Below, piece by piece: positions 27,396 through 36,229 of a DNA stretch of 64,000 bases. The stretch is from Halarcobacter bivalviorum (GTDB taxonomy: Bacteria; Campylobacterota; Campylobacteria; Campylobacterales; Arcobacteraceae): NCBI RefSeq assembly GCF_003346815.1, contig NZ_CP031217.1, positions 1,550,001 to 1,614,000 on the forward strand, written 5' to 3'. Numbering within the stretch: position 1 is the first letter of the stretch; each line of letters starts with the position of its first letter. The position numbers and the translations under genes were made by a program. Under the pieces are notes generated by a model, which worked only from the letters and a program-made list of their open reading frames with translations, did not search any database and had not been told where the DNA came from.

Positions 27396-28630
27396 AGGTT
27401 ATCCTTTTTAGCTCTAGCTTCTCTTAATTTATCTTTTTTACTTTTTCTTTTCCCTTTTACAGGAGCTTCACCCTTTTTCTTTGTTAAAGGTGTACCTTCT
27501 AACTCAAAACCTTTAATCACTTCTTTTTCAAGATTAATATTAGCACGCTTCTCAATAAGTTTAAAATGCTCATAGTTTTCCAAAGTAATAAAAGAGATTG
27601 CTTCTCCACTTTTACCTGCTCTTGCTGTTCTTCCTATTCTATGTACATAATCAGCAGGAGACCTTGGTAAATCATAATTTACAACACAAGAGATATCTTC
27701 TATATGTAAACCTCTTGCAGCAATATCAGAAGAAAATAGAATATCTATCTCTTTATTTTTAAAATCTTCTAAAGTATAATTTCTCTCTTCTTGATCTAAA
27801 TGCCCATGAAAAGACTCTGCATTAAAACCATATTTTCTAAATTTAGCTGCTAAATTATCAGCAGCTCTATTAGTAGCCATAAAAACTAAAACTTTATCCC
27901 ACTTATACTCTTTAAGTAAATATCTTAAAAGCGCTGAACGATTTTCACTATTTACTTTTATTGCTCTTTGATTTATAAGCTCAACTGTTTGACTTTGCTC
28001 TAAAAAAACCTCTTTTGCCTCTTTTGTTATCTTTGAAGCTATTTCTAAAACTTTTTGGGGATAAGTTGCTGAGAAAAGTAGATTTTGTCTTTTTTTTGGT
28101 ATTTGTTCTAAAATTAAATCTAACTCTTCTTGAAAGCCTAAGTCAAGTAATTTATCAGCTTCATCTAATACAAAATATTCCAAATTTGATAAATTGATTT
28201 GTTTTTTAGAGATAATATCAAGTAATCTTCCTGCTGTAGCAACTACAATATCACTTCCTTTTTGTACATCAAGAAGTTGTTGAGAAATATCTTCTCCACC
28301 AATAATTGTAGTTATTTTTGGTTTTTTATGAAAGTATTTACTTAAGCTTTGAAAACTATTTGATACTTGAAGAGCTAACTCTCTTGTAGGAGCAAGAACT
28401 AAAGTTCTTATTTTAGCTTTACCTTCATAAGAATTATTCATAAAATTTTCTAAAATAGGAAGAACAAAACTTGCTGTTTTTCCACTTCCTGTTTGTGCTT
28501 TAGCCATTACATCAAATTTTTCTAAAACTAAAGGTATTACCTTCTCTTGAATTTGTGTTGGTTTTTCTAAACCAAGTTCAGTTAAGGCTTTATTTATTGG
28601 TTCTTTTAAACCAAACTCATAAAATGTCAT
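27392..28630 (-). CDS. rhlE: DEAD-box RNA helicase (RhlE type)
   Basis: The complete motif set is present: Q motif (FYEFGLKEPINKALTELGLEKPTQIQ), Walker A AQTGSGKT, PTRELA, TPGR-like ATAGRLLD, DEAD, SAT, HRIGRTARAGKSG. A basic Lys/Arg tail follows, as in RhlE. The start is ATG 28630 behind AAGGAAAGAG; an upstream ATG at 28663 lies inside the neighbouring hydrolase gene and has no ribosome binding site. It is co-directional with that gene, with a 10-bp gap. Likely roles are RNA remodelling and ribosome assembly. Confidence 0.93.
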   Translation of the reverse strand: MTFYEFGLKEPINKALTELGLEKPTQIQEKVIPLVLEKFDVMAKAQTGSGKTASFVLPILENFMNNSYEGKAKIRTLVLAPTRELALQVSNSFQSLSKYFHKKPKITTIIGGEDISQQLLDVQKGSDIVVATAGRLLDIISKKQINLSNLEYFVLDEADKLLDLGFQEELDLILEQIPKKRQNLLFSATYPQKVLEIASKITKEAKEVFLEQSQTVELINQRAIKVNSENRSALLRYLLKEYKWDKVLVFMATNRAADNLAAKFRKYGFNAESFHGHLDQEERNYTLEDFKNKEIDILFSSDIAARGLHIEDISCVVNYDLPRSPADYVHRIGRTARAGKSGEAISFITLENYEHFKLIEKRANINLEKEVIKGFELEGTPLTKKKGEAPVKGKRKSKKDKLREARAKKDNL

Positions 28631-28640
28631 CTCTTTCCTT

Positions 28641-29333
28641 TTAAATTTGCATCCATTGTTCAATCTCTTTACAAAACTCTTTTGGAACTTCTAAAGAGAT
28701 ATTATGGCTAGTGCCTACTCTATGGTTTATTTTAAAATCATGCTCTATCTTTTCTAAAGCTTTTATAGAGGTATGATTTAATAACCTATCTTCTAAACTA
28801 TAATAAAGATATGTTGGTATTTTTAACTCATTTAACTTAGTAAAAAGTTCTTCTCTTTTTAGTGTAAGTGCAAGTTGAGAAGCAAAAGTTTCATTTCCTA
28901 ATTCATTAAACATATCGCATACAAGCTTCACTAACTGTTTATCATCTTTAACTTCTAAAAGCTCTACTGCTTTTTTTTCATCTAATAAAGTGAAATTTCC
29001 TTCTCTTGCTTCTTGTAGTTTTTTTTCTCTTCTTGGAATATCTTTTTCTTCTGTTGCACTAGGAGTTGAGCTTAATAGAAACAATCTTTTAACTTTGTTT
29101 GGAAAGGTAACTGTATAATAAGTTGCTAAATAACCACCTAAAGAAAAACCTAATAAATTGATTTTCTCATCAGTTATTTGTTTATCTAATATTTTATTAA
29201 TTTCATCAAAGTCTTCACTATAGGGTATTGGTAAATGTATTAATTCATATTTTTCATCTAAATAAGGTTTTACTCTACTCCAAAGTCTTTCATCTGTCAT
29301 AAGACCAGGAATTAAATATATCTTCTCTTTCAT
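28641..29333 (-). CDS. Alpha/beta hydrolase
   Basis: This is an alpha/beta hydrolase fold of 230 aa: YLIPGLMTDERLW at the oxyanion end, nucleophile elbow GFSLGG (S64), acid D182 in SLEDRLL and catalytic His about H210 in GTSHNISLE. All three triad positions are present. There is no signal peptide. The substrate is unknown; it is likely a carboxylesterase-like enzyme. It is co-transcribed with rhlE. Confidence 0.82.
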   Translation of the reverse strand: MKEKIYLIPGLMTDERLWSRVKPYLDEKYELIHLPIPYSEDFDEINKILDKQITDEKINLLGFSLGGYLATYYTVTFPNKVKRLFLLSSTPSATEEKDIPRREKKLQEAREGNFTLLDEKKAVELLEVKDDKQLVKLVCDMFNELGNETFASQLALTLKREELFTKLNELKIPTYLYYSLEDRLLNHTSIKALEKIEHDFKINHRVGTSHNISLEVPKEFCKEIEQWMQI

Positions 29334-29396
29334 ATAATATTGTCCTTCATAAATAAAAAAGATATCTTAACATATTAAGATGTTTATGACATAAAA

Positions 29397-30095
29397 TCAC
29401 TCGTTTAGTTTTAATATGTATCCATAATTTGCTACATTCTGGATATTTAACTCAGGTACTTTTCTTTTTAATCTTGAAATTGTATCTCTTATTGTTGATA
29501 GTGAAACTTCCTTTCCTTTCCAAACTTCATCTATTAAGAACTCATAAGATATATTTTGATTAATTTTTAAAGAGAGTTGATTGAATATCTCTAACTCTTT
29601 TTTCGTAAGATTAACTACTACTCCACTTTTTTTTAAGGTTTTAGAGTTTTTATAATATTTATAATCTTTTGTTAGGGTAAGTTCTTCATCAATAATATTT
29701 AAAGTAGTATTATCTTTTTCTAAAAATCTCATTGCCACACTTAAAGTTACATCTACATCTTCATAATTGAAAGGTTTAATTATATATCCAAACATATTAG
29801 TCTCTTTAGTATCATTTATAGTATTCATATCTGCATATGCTGTCGTATATATAATTGGAATATTATCTTTTTCATTTATTAATCTAGCACATGCGATACC
29901 ATCAATTGAACCATCAATATTTATATCCATAAAAATTAAATTAATTTTATAAGTTGAAACTTTATCTTTTGCCTCATTTGAATTTCTAGCATTATAAATA
30001 TTTATAAAATCCATTTTTTCTAAAATATTTTTTAAATATGCAAAGGCAATAAACTCATCTTCTACTATTAATATATTAAATTCACTTTTATTCAT
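29397..30095 (-). CDS. Response regulator with winged-helix output
   Basis: The receiver domain (residues 7-120) has the acidic pair E12/D13, phospho-acceptor D57 (FMDINI), T84/T85 and K107 (YIIKPF). The C-terminal domain (about 135-232) resembles an OmpR/PhoB winged helix (LTKKELEIFNQL...STIRDTISRLKRKVP...YGYILKL). It therefore binds DNA. It overlaps the end of the kinase gene by 8 bp, so it is the cognate partner. Confidence 0.88.
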   Translation of the reverse strand: MNKSEFNILIVEDEFIAFAYLKNILEKMDFINIYNARNSNEAKDKVSTYKINLIFMDINIDGSIDGIACARLINEKDNIPIIYTTAYADMNTINDTKETNMFGYIIKPFNYEDVDVTLSVAMRFLEKDNTTLNIIDEELTLTKDYKYYKNSKTLKKSGVVVNLTKKELEIFNQLSLKINQNISYEFLIDEVWKGKEVSLSTIRDTISRLKRKVPELNIQNVANYGYILKLNE

Positions 30096-31941
30096 TTATC
30101 TCCTTTTTTAAAAATTCAAGAGTAAAACAAGTACCATTTTCAAAAGAAAAAAAGTATTTTGAATTATTTAATTTTCTTGAAAACTCCTCAACTAAATTTA
30201 AACCTAAGCCTTTTTCCAGAAGGGAGAATTCTTTTCCATTATCTTTTATTTCTAGCTTTAAAATACTATTCACTTCTTCAAAAGACAAAGAGATATGATT
30301 ATTTATATTTTTATTATGTTTTATACTATTACTTATAATTTCATTTATAATTACCCCTAAACTTAGAGCTTCCTCAAACTCTAAAAATGTATCATCAATC
30401 TTATAGTTAAGATAAAACTCTTTTCTTGAGTAGGAAATAATTATGTTGTCAATAATTCCATGTAAATAATCTTTTGTACTAATATGTTTTAAATCTTTTG
30501 AACTATAAAGTAAATATTCATGAAGTTTAGACATTGATTTAATTCTATTTGTTAACTCTGTAAAAATATCATTTTCTTTATGTTTTTGAGATTCAAACCA
30601 AAGCATTCCTATAATCATATGAAAATTATTTTTAACTCTATGAAAAACTTCTTTTAAAAGAAGTTCTCTTTCATTTACTAAGTTTGAAAGTTTTTTATTT
30701 GTTCTATTTAATGCTTCAGTTCTTTTTTCAACTTCTTCTTTTAAAAGTATTTCTTGATTATTTTTAAATAAAAGCAACTCATTTTGATACTTAATTTGTC
30801 TATTTTTTGCCACTGCATATTTATTTACTAAAAGAAGTGTAAAAAATATTAATTCTAAAGTAGAAGCTCCAATATAACCATGTCTTGTAATAACATTGTA
30901 TTCAAAAACTCCACCAACCATAGAAGTAAATAAGATTATAAAAGTAAAAAATAAAAGCATGATAAAAATATAATATTTTGTATATACATAACCTTTAAAA
31001 TATAAAATTATAGAAGAGATAATTAATAATAAATTTATAAAACCTACTGTGTTATTAATTACTTTATTCCAAGGTGTATATGAATATATTAATAAAAAAC
31101 CTAAAATAAATAAAATATAAGTTATGACTGTTAATAAAATATTAAAATACTTTAAATGATTTTTTGTATTAAGATATTTCATTGAAAAGAGTGTTAAAAA
31201 AGCTGTAGTAAAAGCTCCTGTTGCTTGTAATTCATAAACATAATAATGTAAATCTACATATGCTAAAACACCACTAATATTTAAAGTATAAATTAAATAA
31301 AAAAAGCTATAACCAAAATAGAAAAAATAAACTTTCTCTTTTAACTTAAAAAATAAAAAAGCAGTAAAAATTAAAATAATTGTAAAAATACCAAAAATAA
31401 AAGTATAAAAAGTATTAATACCCAATTGATTATTTAAATAAAACTCATCATTAGTATATAATAATAACTTTCCAAAATAGGCATATTTACCTTTTAATTG
31501 AAGATAATAAGTTTTTGTTTCATTTTGTGGTAAATTTATGATAAAAGATAATTTATTTGTTTTTACTTCTCTATTTTTTATAGAAGTAAACATACCATTC
31601 TCTTTTTTTATCCATTTTTTATCAAAATAATATAGATTGAATTTTTCATAAAAATGCTCATTTACTGTTAAAATAAAATTTGAGTTTTGACTATTATTTT
31701 TTATTTTTAACTTTATCCAAAGCTCTTGGGGAACATAGCCTAAAGAAAAATTATTAGAAGATTTTTCTTTGAAGTTTATATCTACAATTTCCTTAATTGT
31801 TATATTCTCATTACTTTTATAGTATAGAAAATCAAAATTATCAACACTTTTATCTCTTTCATTAATCTCTATATTAAAAAAATTATTTCCAAATAGTGAC
31901 ATCAATAAAATATTTAATATTATTATATATTTAAAAATCAA
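30088..31941 (-). CDS. 7TMR-DISM sensor histidine kinase
   Basis: A signal-like N-terminus leads into a periplasmic 7TMR-DISM extracellular beta domain (about 20-160: YVPQELWIKLKIKN, YYLQLKG). Seven transmembrane helices (about 178-380) and a coiled coil follow. A HisKA_2-type phosphorylation site lies at H434 (FHRVKNNFHMIIGM), then an HATPase domain (IINEIISNSIKHN, IKDNGKEF, GLGLNLVEEF). The start is TTG 31941 with GGGAGAAG upstream. It is paired with the response regulator and divergent from the autotransporter gene, a plausible target. Confidence 0.88.
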   Translation of the reverse strand: MIFKYIIILNILLMSLFGNNFFNIEINERDKSVDNFDFLYYKSNENITIKEIVDINFKEKSSNNFSLGYVPQELWIKLKIKNNSQNSNFILTVNEHFYEKFNLYYFDKKWIKKENGMFTSIKNREVKTNKLSFIINLPQNETKTYYLQLKGKYAYFGKLLLYTNDEFYLNNQLGINTFYTFIFGIFTIILIFTAFLFFKLKEKVYFFYFGYSFFYLIYTLNISGVLAYVDLHYYVYELQATGAFTTAFLTLFSMKYLNTKNHLKYFNILLTVITYILFILGFLLIYSYTPWNKVINNTVGFINLLLIISSIILYFKGYVYTKYYIFIMLLFFTFIILFTSMVGGVFEYNVITRHGYIGASTLELIFFTLLLVNKYAVAKNRQIKYQNELLLFKNNQEILLKEEVEKRTEALNRTNKKLSNLVNERELLLKEVFHRVKNNFHMIIGMLWFESQKHKENDIFTELTNRIKSMSKLHEYLLYSSKDLKHISTKDYLHGIIDNIIISYSRKEFYLNYKIDDTFLEFEEALSLGVIINEIISNSIKHNKNINNHISLSFEEVNSILKLEIKDNGKEFSLLEKGLGLNLVEEFSRKLNNSKYFFSFENGTCFTLEFLKKEINE

Positions 31942-31959
31942 ATTTCTTCTCCCAGCCGT

Positions 31960-31968
31960 ATTATATCA
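31960..31968 (-). promoter_or_regulatory. Extended -10 element for the kinase/regulator operon
   Basis: On the minus strand, TGA followed by TATAAT (31965 to 31960) lies 19 bp before the TTG start. It matches an extended -10. Confidence 0.45.
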
Positions 31969-32057
31969 AAATGAACAAAAAAAAATCCGTCAGATTTCCG
32001 ATTATTTTTTTATAGAATTCTTTTAAATAATTTATAAAATTACAAAAGGGAAGAATT

Positions 32058-33731
32058 ATGAAAACAACAAAAACAAAACTCTCACTTCTGACCAGTGCTA
32101 TACTGTTTTCATCAGTTATAGGAACACAAGAGTTAAGAGCAGTAGCTGGTACTTCAAGTTCAGCAACACTGTATGAGTCAAATCAATTCTACAGACCAGA
32201 TTCAAATGTTGATTATGTAGATCAAATAACTCCAAGTAACTTTAGTAGCCAAAGTACAACACTGTATAGTTACCTTTCTCAATCTGTATACGTTACAACT
32301 GCAGGTACGTATGATTTTTCAACTACAGGAGGAACAGTTGGTGATCCTTTTTTAATTTTGTATTCATCATTTGACAAAGACAATCCAATGAATAATATCA
32401 TTGTAGGAAATGATGATGGAGCAGGTTCTGGTCACGCATTACTTGATGATGTGGTATTGAGTGCAGATACAACTTATTATCTTGTTACGACTTCATATAA
32501 TCCTGCAACAGGTACCGTTGAATTTTTAGTGACAGGTCCAGATGGGGTTATCATCACTACTTTAACAACTGATCCAGAAGCAACTTCTTCTGAGCCAGAA
32601 GCAACTTCTTCAATTTTAAACTCTACTATTTCAGGAGGAGGAAAACAACCTGCTCAAGATGCTGCACGTGTTTTAGATAGTTCAAGTGGTAATGCCAGAA
32701 TGCAAAATGTCATTATTGCGATTAACAATCTTTCATCTGACAGTGCAGTTGCAAAAGCAGTTGAAAGTACGACGCCACAAACAACGACATCAAGTTTTAC
32801 TGCAGCAAATCAAATTTCAAACAATGTTTCAAATATTGTTTCTCAAAGACAAAATGTAAACCTAAATGGTGCAGGTCTTAACTCTGGGGATTCAATGTTA
32901 TCTGAAAAAAACATTTGGATTAAACCTTATGGTTCTAGAGGTTCTCAAGATGATAAAGATGGTATAAATGGTTTTGATATTGATACTTATGGTATTGGAT
33001 TTGGTTTTGATGGGGAATATGCTGAAAATAAACAAATTGGATTTGGTTTCTTCTATACTAATGCTGATGTTGAAGTAAATAATGTTTCTCAAACTTCTGA
33101 TATTGATGTTTATAGTTTAATTGTTTATGGTAATACACCTATTTTTGATAATAAAACAAATCTTCTTTATCAAGTAGGATACTCTTGGCAAGATACTTCA
33201 AGTAATAGAGGTATTGAATTTATGGGTACTAGTGCAAAAGCTGATTATACTTCAAACGTAGCATCTATTGATTTAAGACTATTAAGAGATTATAGAGTAA
33301 ATGAAAAACTTCTATTACAACCTTTAGTATCAACTACTTATAGACATTTTGAATCTCCAAATTATAGTGAAAGTGGAGCTGATGCTTTAAACTTAGAGGT
33401 TGATAAATTTACTGCAAATGAGCTTATCTTAGGTATAGGAGCTCTTGGATTTTATAAATTAAATGAAAATTCAAATCTATTTGGAAATATAAATATTGGT
33501 TATGACTTAAAAGATGATAATAATATTGTATCTTCTTCTTATCAAGGTGCTTCTGGTTTATCTTTTGAAACAGAAGGTATTGACAATGGTAGATTTAGTT
33601 ATGACCTTGGTATAGGTTATGAAAATAATATTAATGATTTAACAAATATTAACTTCTCTTACAACTTTCAAGGTGAAGGTAGTGATTATACAAACCATGT
33701 AATCTCTGCTAAATATACTTATAAGTTTTAA
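32058..33731 (+). CDS. Autotransporter-type outer-membrane protein with PPC-like passenger
   Basis: A signal peptide (about 1-28) precedes a short passenger. Residues about 70-165 (YVTTAGTYDFST, GDPFLILYSSFD, GNDDGAGSGHALLDD, TTYYLVTTSY) look like a bacterial pre-peptidase C-terminal beta-sandwich. A Ser/Thr-rich linker leads to a C-terminal autotransporter barrel (about 285-557), which ends with the expected aromatic residue (YTYKF). The passenger codes with visibly more G+C than the barrel. No protease or lipase motif is seen, so an adhesin or surface role is likeliest. Confidence 0.82.
   Translation: MKTTKTKLSLLTSAILFSSVIGTQELRAVAGTSSSATLYESNQFYRPDSNVDYVDQITPSNFSSQSTTLYSYLSQSVYVTTAGTYDFSTTGGTVGDPFLILYSSFDKDNPMNNIIVGNDDGAGSGHALLDDVVLSADTTYYLVTTSYNPATGTVEFLVTGPDGVIITTLTTDPEATSSEPEATSSILNSTISGGGKQPAQDAARVLDSSSGNARMQNVIIAINNLSSDSAVAKAVESTTPQTTTSSFTAANQISNNVSNIVSQRQNVNLNGAGLNSGDSMLSEKNIWIKPYGSRGSQDDKDGINGFDIDTYGIGFGFDGEYAENKQIGFGFFYTNADVEVNNVSQTSDIDVYSLIVYGNTPIFDNKTNLLYQVGYSWQDTSSNRGIEFMGTSAKADYTSNVASIDLRLLRDYRVNEKLLLQPLVSTTYRHFESPNYSESGADALNLEVDKFTANELILGIGALGFYKLNENSNLFGNINIGYDLKDDNNIVSSSYQGASGLSFETEGIDNGRFSYDLGIGYENNINDLTNINFSYNFQGEGSDYTNHVISAKYTYKF
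32574..32612 (+). repeat. Short tandem repeat in the passenger linker
   Basis: CCAGAAGCAACTTCTTC occurs at 32574 and again at 32595, a period of 21 bp in frame. It encodes PEATSSE then PEATSS. Copy number could vary between strains. Confidence 0.7.
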
Positions 33732-33766
33732 TCTAAAATGCTAAGCTTCTTAGCTTAGCTTTTAGA
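33732..33766. terminator. Long hairpin after the autotransporter gene
   Basis: TCTAAAA-T-GCTAAG (33732-33745) pairs with CTTAGC-TTTTAGA (33754-33766), a 13-bp stem with one bulge. It begins at the autotransporter stop codon. The downstream T run is weak. Confidence 0.55.
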
Positions 33767-34077
33767 TATGCTTTATATTTTCCAAAAACTTTTTTATCAA
33801 AATTTTTTGATTTTTTATTCATAAAACCGTGTTCAAAATCACTTATTTCTATCTTTAATTTTTCTTTATTTTCTTTAAGACAAAACTCTTTTGCTTTTTG
33901 TAAATACTTTTCATGTCCACACACTTTTATATATTTACTATAAGCTTCATGTTCATCTTCAAATAAAATAAACTCCTCTTAATAAGGGTCTAAAATATAA
34001 TACTCATCAAAAGCTAATAACTCCTTTGAAAAATAGTTTTTCCCGAATATATCTGTTAAAATTAATAGTTTTTCCAT
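33733..34077 (-). pseudogene. Degenerate dienelactone-hydrolase-like gene
   Basis: Read from ATG 34077, the frame opens with EKLLILTDIFGKNYF, typical of the N-terminus of dienelactone-hydrolase-like proteins. It hits an in-frame TAA after YYILDPY, then continues in the same frame through FEDEHEAYSKYIKVCGHEKY. Near the end it carries SDFEHGFMNKKSKNF, the C-terminal histidine region of that family (HGFM). The nucleophile-elbow segment expected between these parts is missing. The total is only 114 codons against well over 200 normally. Both an internal stop and a central deletion are therefore present. A 63-codon open part (33924-33733) is not a real separate gene. Confidence 0.65.
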
Positions 34078-34177
34078 GGCTAATCTTTTTCATTATTTTT
34101 ATAGTTTGAAGAATTCTAGCATTTTTGCTTTAATTTCTATTTAGATAGAATTCCAAATAAAAACTAGGACACAAAAA

Positions 34178-34570
34178 TTGAATAATCCAAAAATACTATT
34201 TCCACTAGCCCTAATAGGAATCATAGCAACTTATTTTTTTGTATTTGGTCAAGAAAAAACTTTAGAGATAATAAAAGAAGAATATCTATTTTTATTAGCT
34301 TTAATCCCTCTAATAGTAGCTTTTATATTTTTTAAAATAAAACTAAAAGATTATGAGTTAATAGATTTTAATAAAAACTCAAACCTATCATTTAAATCTA
34401 TTGTTATGTTTTTTCTTATCTTTCAAGTAGTTGACTATTTTAGTGAAGGAAGTTTTGAAGGTATGATTTCATTATGGTTTTTATACTGGGTTATGGGAAT
34501 AATTGCCCTACTTCTAATGGAAAACATAAACTTCTATAGAAACTATAAATTAATATATAAAACAAAATAA
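34178..34570 (+). CDS. Small integral membrane protein
   Basis: The 130-aa product has about four hydrophobic helices (8-24, 37-54, 75-90, 98-115) and charged loops. There is no recognised family. It starts at TTG 34178 with AGGA upstream. It is followed 12 bp later by the DUF3144 gene, probably as one unit. Confidence 0.6.
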   Translation: MNNPKILFPLALIGIIATYFFVFGQEKTLEIIKEEYLFLLALIPLIVAFIFFKIKLKDYELIDFNKNSNLSFKSIVMFFLIFQVVDYFSEGSFEGMISLWFLYWVMGIIALLLMENINFYRNYKLIYKTK

Positions 34571-34582
34571 AAGGAACTATAA

Positions 34583-34855
34583 ATGGAAAATAAACAAGAG
34601 TTTGTAAGAAGAGCTGATGAGCATATTCAAACTGCAAATGCACAAATAAATGAATATGTGACTCCAGGAGAAGTTAGTGCTTCTTTTATGTATGGTGTTG
34701 CAAGATTTAATGCATGGTTAGCAGCAAGAGAATATAAATCAGCAGAAGATTTTCAAGCAGAAAAAGAGAAAGCTATGGAATACTTTATTTCTGAATATAA
34801 AAAAATGCTAGAAGAGCATATAGATAATCATATTCAAAACTTTGATTTCAACTAA
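34583..34855 (+). CDS. DUF3144 domain protein
   Basis: The 90-aa soluble protein matches DUF3144: FVRRADEHIQTANAQ, SASFMYGVARFNAWLAA and EYFISEYKKMLEEHIDNHIQNFDFN. The function of the family is unknown. AAAGGAA precedes the ATG. It is likely co-transcribed with the preceding small membrane gene. Confidence 0.85.
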   Translation: MENKQEFVRRADEHIQTANAQINEYVTPGEVSASFMYGVARFNAWLAAREYKSAEDFQAEKEKAMEYFISEYKKMLEEHIDNHIQNFDFN

Positions 34856-34863
34856 AAATAAAG

Positions 34864-34881
34864 GATACCTTTGTAGGTATC
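34864..34881 (-). terminator. Intrinsic terminator of the cupin gene
   Basis: GATACC (34864-34869) pairs with GGTATC (34876-34881). On the minus strand the stem is followed by CTTTATTTTTAG, so it serves the cupin gene ending at 34885. Confidence 0.6.
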
Positions 34882-34884
34882 ACT

Positions 34885-35337
34885 TTACCACTTAGCTTCA
34901 TAAGGAACTCTAGTTCCATCAGCTGTTGTATACTCTTCTAAAGAGTTCTCTTTTGCTTGAACTACCAAATAAATCATAATATCATCAGAAGAGTTTTTTA
35001 TACCCCTTACACCTTTAGGTGCAACTCTAATTGTACTACCCTCTTTTATTTCAAAACAGTCCTCATCAACTTGAAAAAAACCATGACCTTTTAAAATAAT
35101 ATATGTCTCTTCATTTTTATTATGAATATGAAAATATGGTTGTGCAGTATTTGCAGGAAGAGAATTAAAAGATATCTCTGTACCACTTGACTTTGTAGCA
35201 TCTTTTAAAAATACTTTTCCTTCTATTTCTTGTTTATTTATAGGATGAATTAAAGAGTACTCCATCAGTTTATTTAAATCCCCTAAATCAATAGCACTGT
35301 AGTTTTCATTTTCTGATATTTTTATAGCTTCTTTCAT
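34885..35337 (-). CDS. Cupin-domain protein
   Basis: A single cupin barrel (about residues 55-130) is visible. The first motif reads PYFHIHNKNEETYIILKGHG, supplying His, His and Glu metal ligands. The second (GVRGIKNSSDDIMIYLVVQ) lacks the usual His. At 150 aa it is a typical small cupin. A substrate or enzymatic role cannot be inferred; it may be a binding or regulatory protein. Confidence 0.82.
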   Translation of the reverse strand: MKEAIKISENENYSAIDLGDLNKLMEYSLIHPINKQEIEGKVFLKDATKSSGTEISFNSLPANTAQPYFHIHNKNEETYIILKGHGFFQVDEDCFEIKEGSTIRVAPKGVRGIKNSSDDIMIYLVVQAKENSLEEYTTADGTRVPYEAKW

Positions 35338-35381
35338 AACTATTACCCTTATTTTATAGTTAGATTATTCTAACATAAAAA

Positions 35382-35792
35382 TTAATTACAGCTTTTATAT
35401 TTTTGAAGTTTATATAATATATCTTTTTGTTTATAAACTTCATCTATCTTATCTTTTGTCTCACTATGAGTTTCAATTGCAAACCATAATGGAGGAAAAA
35501 GAATTGTAGAAGCATACCCAATTGCTTGATTTTGAGTTCGAGTAGAGTTTATTTTATCAATATTTTTTTCATTGAAGGTATTAAGCTCTTTTATCTGAAT
35601 TATAATCTCATCACATGAGAGAATTAAAAGTTCTTTTTCAAAATCTGTTTCTCGAATTTCCTCATTACTATTAACTGAACTATAGTCCTTAGGTAAATCA
35701 GGTGCATTTTTTGCACATGAATTAAAAAAAACTGTTATTAACAGTAGAAAAACAATTTTATTTAACAAACTTAATTGCTCGACCTTTACCAT
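35382..35792 (-). CDS. Lipoprotein of unknown function
   Basis: A hydrophobic signal (about 10-25) ends in the lipobox FFNSC. The mature part is helical, with a short hydrophobic stretch (SILFPPLWFAI) near residue 100. The start at ATG 35792 follows GGGGGAG and overlaps the upstream lipoprotein gene by 35 bp, so the pair is translationally coupled. I recognise no family. Confidence 0.6.
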   Translation of the reverse strand: MVKVEQLSLLNKIVFLLLITVFFNSCAKNAPDLPKDYSSVNSNEEIRETDFEKELLILSCDEIIIQIKELNTFNEKNIDKINSTRTQNQAIGYASTILFPPLWFAIETHSETKDKIDEVYKQKDILYKLQKYKSCN

Positions 35793-36144
35793 TTAAACTC
35801 CCCCAGCTCACCATTGAAATACCTACAGTACCATATCTTACAAAAACAACTGCATCTGCGCCTATTTTTGATGCTTCTTCTTTTAGCTTTTCATTAACAG
35901 CTTCTTTTGTAGGATCTGGATGAAAAAGAGTAGTTTTATTTACATCAACACTTAGTTCTGCAAGGACACTATATTTTTTATCAGTAATATCACCTTCTGA
36001 AAGAATCACTTCCTCTTTTTGAGTTTTTGCCTCTACTTTTGAATTAGGAGTCATTTGAACCTGACTTGAAGACCAAGTAGAACATCCTGTAAATAATGAT
36101 AATACAAGCAATGAACTTGCAACTATTTTAAAATTATTTTTCAT
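35758..36144 (-). CDS. Lipoprotein of unknown function
   Basis: The signal peptide ends in lipobox LFTGC. The mature domain contains KYSVLAELSVDV and EEASKIGADAVVFVRYG, a layout seen in small alpha/beta lipoproteins whose function is unknown. I choose ATG 36144; a GTG 12 nt upstream overlaps the ribosome binding site AAGGTGGG. It is the first gene of a two-lipoprotein operon. Confidence 0.65.
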   Translation of the reverse strand: MKNNFKIVASSLLVLSLFTGCSTWSSSQVQMTPNSKVEAKTQKEEVILSEGDITDKKYSVLAELSVDVNKTTLFHPDPTKEAVNEKLKEEASKIGADAVVFVRYGTVGISMVSWGSLNGKGRAIKFVK

Positions 36145-36229
36145 ATATAATCCCACCTTTTGATAATTTTAAGAATTATATATTTAATTTGATAAAAATA
36201 ATATTATTTTAACTTTATATTAAAATAAA

